From positions 1-24,986 of the forward strand of contig JASFTQ010000023.1 in NCBI GenBank assembly GCA_050053515.1: a stretch of DNA of 24,986 nt, in the 5' to 3' direction. Positions 22,532-24,986 of this stretch are shown here, piece after piece. Below the pieces are notes generated by a model, which searched no databases, had not been told where the DNA came from, and saw nothing but the letters and a program-made list of their open reading frames with translations. Within the stretch, counting starts at the first letter, position 1, and every line of letters starts with the position of its first letter. The stretch comes from G020354645 sp050053515. GTDB lineage: Bacteria; Desulfobacterota; Desulfobacteria; Desulfobacterales; G020354645. The translations under genes and the position numbers were made by a program.

Positions 22532-24976
22532 TTACATTCTCACTTTTTTACTTTCCGGATCGTAAGGCGCTTTTATATGAACCTTGGCCGGGATTTGTCT
22601 GCCTTCAACGTCGATTTGGTATCGACCGGACAAAATCCATTCATCATCGATTCCTTTGGAGTTTTCAAGATACCCCATACCGATGGCACATCCCAAAAAA
22701 TGAGCATAGGCGCCATGGGTGATTTCACTGACGATTTCTCCGTTTCTCAAGATCGGTTCGTCATGGTATAGCAGAGAATCAGGGTCTTGCAGTGTGAATA
22801 TCACCAATTTGCGCGTCAGGCCTGCATTTTTCTGTTTCAGCAGGGCATCCCGCCCCATGAAGGTATCCTTGTCCAGTTTTACGCAAAAGCCTAATCCGGC
22901 CTCAAAGGGTGTGTCATCCGGCGTTATATCTGCACCCCAGTGGCGGTATCCCTTTTCCAACCGTAGGGAGTCCAGAGCGTGCAGGCCTACCAGCTTGAGA
23001 TCAAATTTCTGGCCTGCGGTCATCAGGGCATCGAATAAATTGTTTGAAAACTCGGTTGGAATGTAAAGTTCCCATCCCAGTTCTCCGACAAACGACATTC
23101 TCACCACAAGCGGTCTGGCATAGGCCACATCGACCTGCTGCGCAGTGGCAAACGGAAAGGCGTCGTTCGAAAGATCGGCATCGGTTAAGGTTGCCAACAC
23201 ATCCCGAGCCTTGGGTCCCATAATCGCCAACATCGTGTAAGCTGAGGTAACGTCCGTCAGGCAGACATGAGCCTCATCCCGCAGATGGCGTTGAATCCAG
23301 TCAAAATCCCGGTTTCCGGTCGCTCCGGGGGTAACGATGAAGTATTGGTCCTCGGTCAGGCGAGTCACGGTTAGATCAGCTTCAATGCCGCCCCTGTCAT
23401 TTAAAAGCTGCGTATAAACCACCTTGCCCTCCGGCACATCCACATTGTTGGCGCAAAGGTTCTGCAACTCGGTCATGGCATGTTTGCCTTGAACCAGGAA
23501 CTTGGCCATCGAGCTTAAGTCGTATACGCCTACATTGTTACGGATGGCCATGTGCTCGGCGGCGGAATATTCAAACCAGTTCTGCCGTCCCCAGCTATAA
23601 ACATATTCGGCCTTTACCCCTTGCGGGGCGAACCAGTTGGCCCGTTCCCAGCCGGCGACCTCACCAAAGCAGGCCCCTCGCTGAGCCAGCCGATCGTGAA
23701 ATGGGGTTCGACGGACATTACGGGCCGTCTTGCGCTGATTAAAAGGCCAGTGATCGGCGTAAAGCAGTCCGACCGCCTCTGTTGTGCGGTCAAAAAGGTA
23801 ACGGTGATTGCTTTGCCAGCCATAGAAACGTCTGATATCAATCGACCACAGATCCTCTTCCGGATAGCCCTGGTCAATCCAGTGAGCCAAGGCTTTGCCG
23901 GCCCCGGCAGCACTGGCAATACCCACCGAATTCATGCCGGCGGCAACATAAAAATTCTTCACCCCGGGCGCCTCGCCAAGCATGTAGGCATTATCGGGCG
24001 TGAAGCTTTCGGGTACCACAGTCAGATGACGCACCTGGGCTGCCTCCATGATCGGGCATCGTTTCAGGGCATTGTCCATGAATATTTGAAACTGATCCCA
24101 GTCTTCATTGAGTTCGGTAAATGCAAAGTGTTCCGGTATGCCTTTCATACCCCAGGGTTTGGCTACCGGTTCAAACCCGCCCATCATCAGACCGCCGGTT
24201 TCTTCCCGAAAATAGATATAGCCATCCATGTCCCGTAAAACCGGAAGGTCTTTGGGGACCCCCTCGATCGGGGTGGTCACGATGTGCATGTGTTCGGCGG
24301 CGTGCAACGGCACGCTGACACCCACCATTTTACCGATTTCGCGGGCCCACATACCGCCGCAATTAATTACAATTTCGCAATTAATCTTGCCCTGATCGGT
24401 GCTGACAGCACAAACCGCACCCTTTTTTAACTCAATGCCGGTAACTTTAATGTCTTCGAAAATTTTGGCGCCCCCCATACGGGCACCCTTGGCCAGTGCC
24501 TGGGCCGTATCCACCGGATTGGTTCTGGCATCGTTGGGTTGGTAATATATGGCTTCGAGATCATCTGTGTATAAAAAAGGCCACATTTTAAGGGCCTCCT
24601 CAAAACCGATTTCTTCCATTTCTATCCCGAAAGCACGGGCCATCGCCATGGCACGATCATATTCACTTTTACGCTCTTTTGTCTGGGCCACCCGAAGGGA
24701 CCCACATTTCACAAAGCCGGTATGCTGGCCGGTTTCTTTCTCTAAGCCGGCGTAAAGCGCCGTGCCGTATTGGGCAAGTTTGGTCAGCGAGCTGTTGGCC
24801 CAGAGTTGTCCCACCAAACCGGCGGCAGCCCAGGTGGTACCCGATGTCAGCGCCTTGCGCTCGAGCAAGACCACATCTTTCCAGTTGATCTGGGTTAAAT
24901 GATACGCGACGCTGCAGCCGACGATCCCCCCACCGATAACCACCACCTGTGCCTGTTGCGGAAGTTGCTTAGCCAT
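22532..24976 (-). CDS. Dimethylglycine/sarcosine dehydrogenase-like FAD protein with GcvT (tetrahydrofolate) domains
   Basis: A complete 814-aa protein: N-terminal FAD-binding DAO domain (VVVIGGGIVGCSVAYHL from about residue 12), an FAO_M middle domain (about 370-425, RRFYGWQSNHRYL), then GCV_T (about 430-700) and GCV_T_C (to about 800) folate-binding domains. Relatives oxidatively demethylate N-methyl glycines, passing the methyl carbon to tetrahydrofolate as methylene-THF. The segment TSGTTWAAAGL (44-54) has Ala50 where DMGDH/SARDH have the FAD-linking histidine (TWHAAGL), so FAD is probably bound non-covalently and substrate may differ. The start at 24976 is at the window edge with GGTGAG just before it. 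Other operon members lie outside the window. Confidence 0.93.
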   Translation of the reverse strand: MAKQLPQQAQVVVIGGGIVGCSVAYHLTQINWKDVVLLERKALTSGTTWAAAGLVGQLWANSSLTKLAQYGTALYAGLEKETGQHTGFVKCGSLRVAQTKERKSEYDRAMAMARAFGIEMEEIGFEEALKMWPFLYTDDLEAIYYQPNDARTNPVDTAQALAKGARMGGAKIFEDIKVTGIELKKGAVCAVSTDQGKINCEIVINCGGMWAREIGKMVGVSVPLHAAEHMHIVTTPIEGVPKDLPVLRDMDGYIYFREETGGLMMGGFEPVAKPWGMKGIPEHFAFTELNEDWDQFQIFMDNALKRCPIMEAAQVRHLTVVPESFTPDNAYMLGEAPGVKNFYVAAGMNSVGIASAAGAGKALAHWIDQGYPEEDLWSIDIRRFYGWQSNHRYLFDRTTEAVGLLYADHWPFNQRKTARNVRRTPFHDRLAQRGACFGEVAGWERANWFAPQGVKAEYVYSWGRQNWFEYSAAEHMAIRNNVGVYDLSSMAKFLVQGKHAMTELQNLCANNVDVPEGKVVYTQLLNDRGGIEADLTVTRLTEDQYFIVTPGATGNRDFDWIQRHLRDEAHVCLTDVTSAYTMLAIMGPKARDVLATLTDADLSNDAFPFATAQQVDVAYARPLVVRMSFVGELGWELYIPTEFSNNLFDALMTAGQKFDLKLVGLHALDSLRLEKGYRHWGADITPDDTPFEAGLGFCVKLDKDTFMGRDALLKQKNAGLTRKLVIFTLQDPDSLLYHDEPILRNGEIVSEITHGAYAHFLGCAIGMGYLENSKGIDDEWILSGRYQIDVEGRQIPAKVHIKAPYDPESKKVRM

Positions 24977-24986
24977 CTCACCACTC

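Overview
The window looks like chromosomal DNA of a sulfate-reducer-like deltaproteobacterium (Desulfobacterota, probably Desulfobacterales). This is inferred from gene content: a SelD that is itself a selenoprotein, a YedF selenium protein, a ThiD-ThiN fusion with an ECF thiazole transporter, a diadenylate cyclase fused to a YbbR domain, a dimethylglycine/sarcosine-dehydrogenase-like flavoprotein, and many small non-autonomous inverted-repeat elements. GC is moderate (roughly half). There is no phage, CRISPR array, rRNA or tRNA. No single species can be named from the sequence alone.

Layout. 1-3.4 kb (minus strand): the 5' part of a conserved hypothetical gene, a membrane-bound HAMP/SpoIIE-type phosphatase, and a ketopantoate-reductase-family gene. 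3.7-5.2 kb (plus): a GlcD-type FAD oxidase behind a good sigma-70 promoter. 5.2-10.7 kb (minus): a thiamine salvage cluster. It runs promoter, TPP riboswitch, intrinsic terminator, thiW, a double-ATPase EcfA, EcfT, an unrecognised P-loop protein and thiDN. Three small repeat elements have landed between its genes, one of them with a clear target-site duplication.

10.8-15 kb: a selenium/sulfur block. A NifS-type cysteine desulfurase (plus) converges on a minus-strand series of ybaK, selD and yedF, followed by a decayed nucleotidyltransferase remnant. selD contains an in-frame UGA (Sec18), so the cell must decode selenocysteine. 15-18.3 kb: alanine dehydrogenase (plus), a 225-bp inverted-repeat element, then a minus-strand pair made of a tandem zinc-ribbon-like protein and a CdaA-YbbR fusion that should make c-di-AMP.

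18.5-21.8 kb (plus): two small hypothetical genes, a radical SAM protein, a half-size UPF0016 (GDT1/Mn-type) membrane protein and an MltD-like lytic transglycosylase with LysM. 21.8-22.5 kb is largely non-coding, with terminator-like hairpins. 22.5-25 kb (minus): a complete DMGDH-like FAD/GcvT protein that lacks the histidine normally used to attach FAD covalently.

How it fits together: the cluster at 5.2-10.7 kb imports a thiamine precursor (ThiW with EcfT and EcfA), phosphorylates HMP and joins the two halves (ThiDN), with TPP feedback through the riboswitch. NifS, SelD and YedF plausibly handle selenium delivery to selenophosphate. The remaining genes look like ordinary housekeeping or accessory metabolism.
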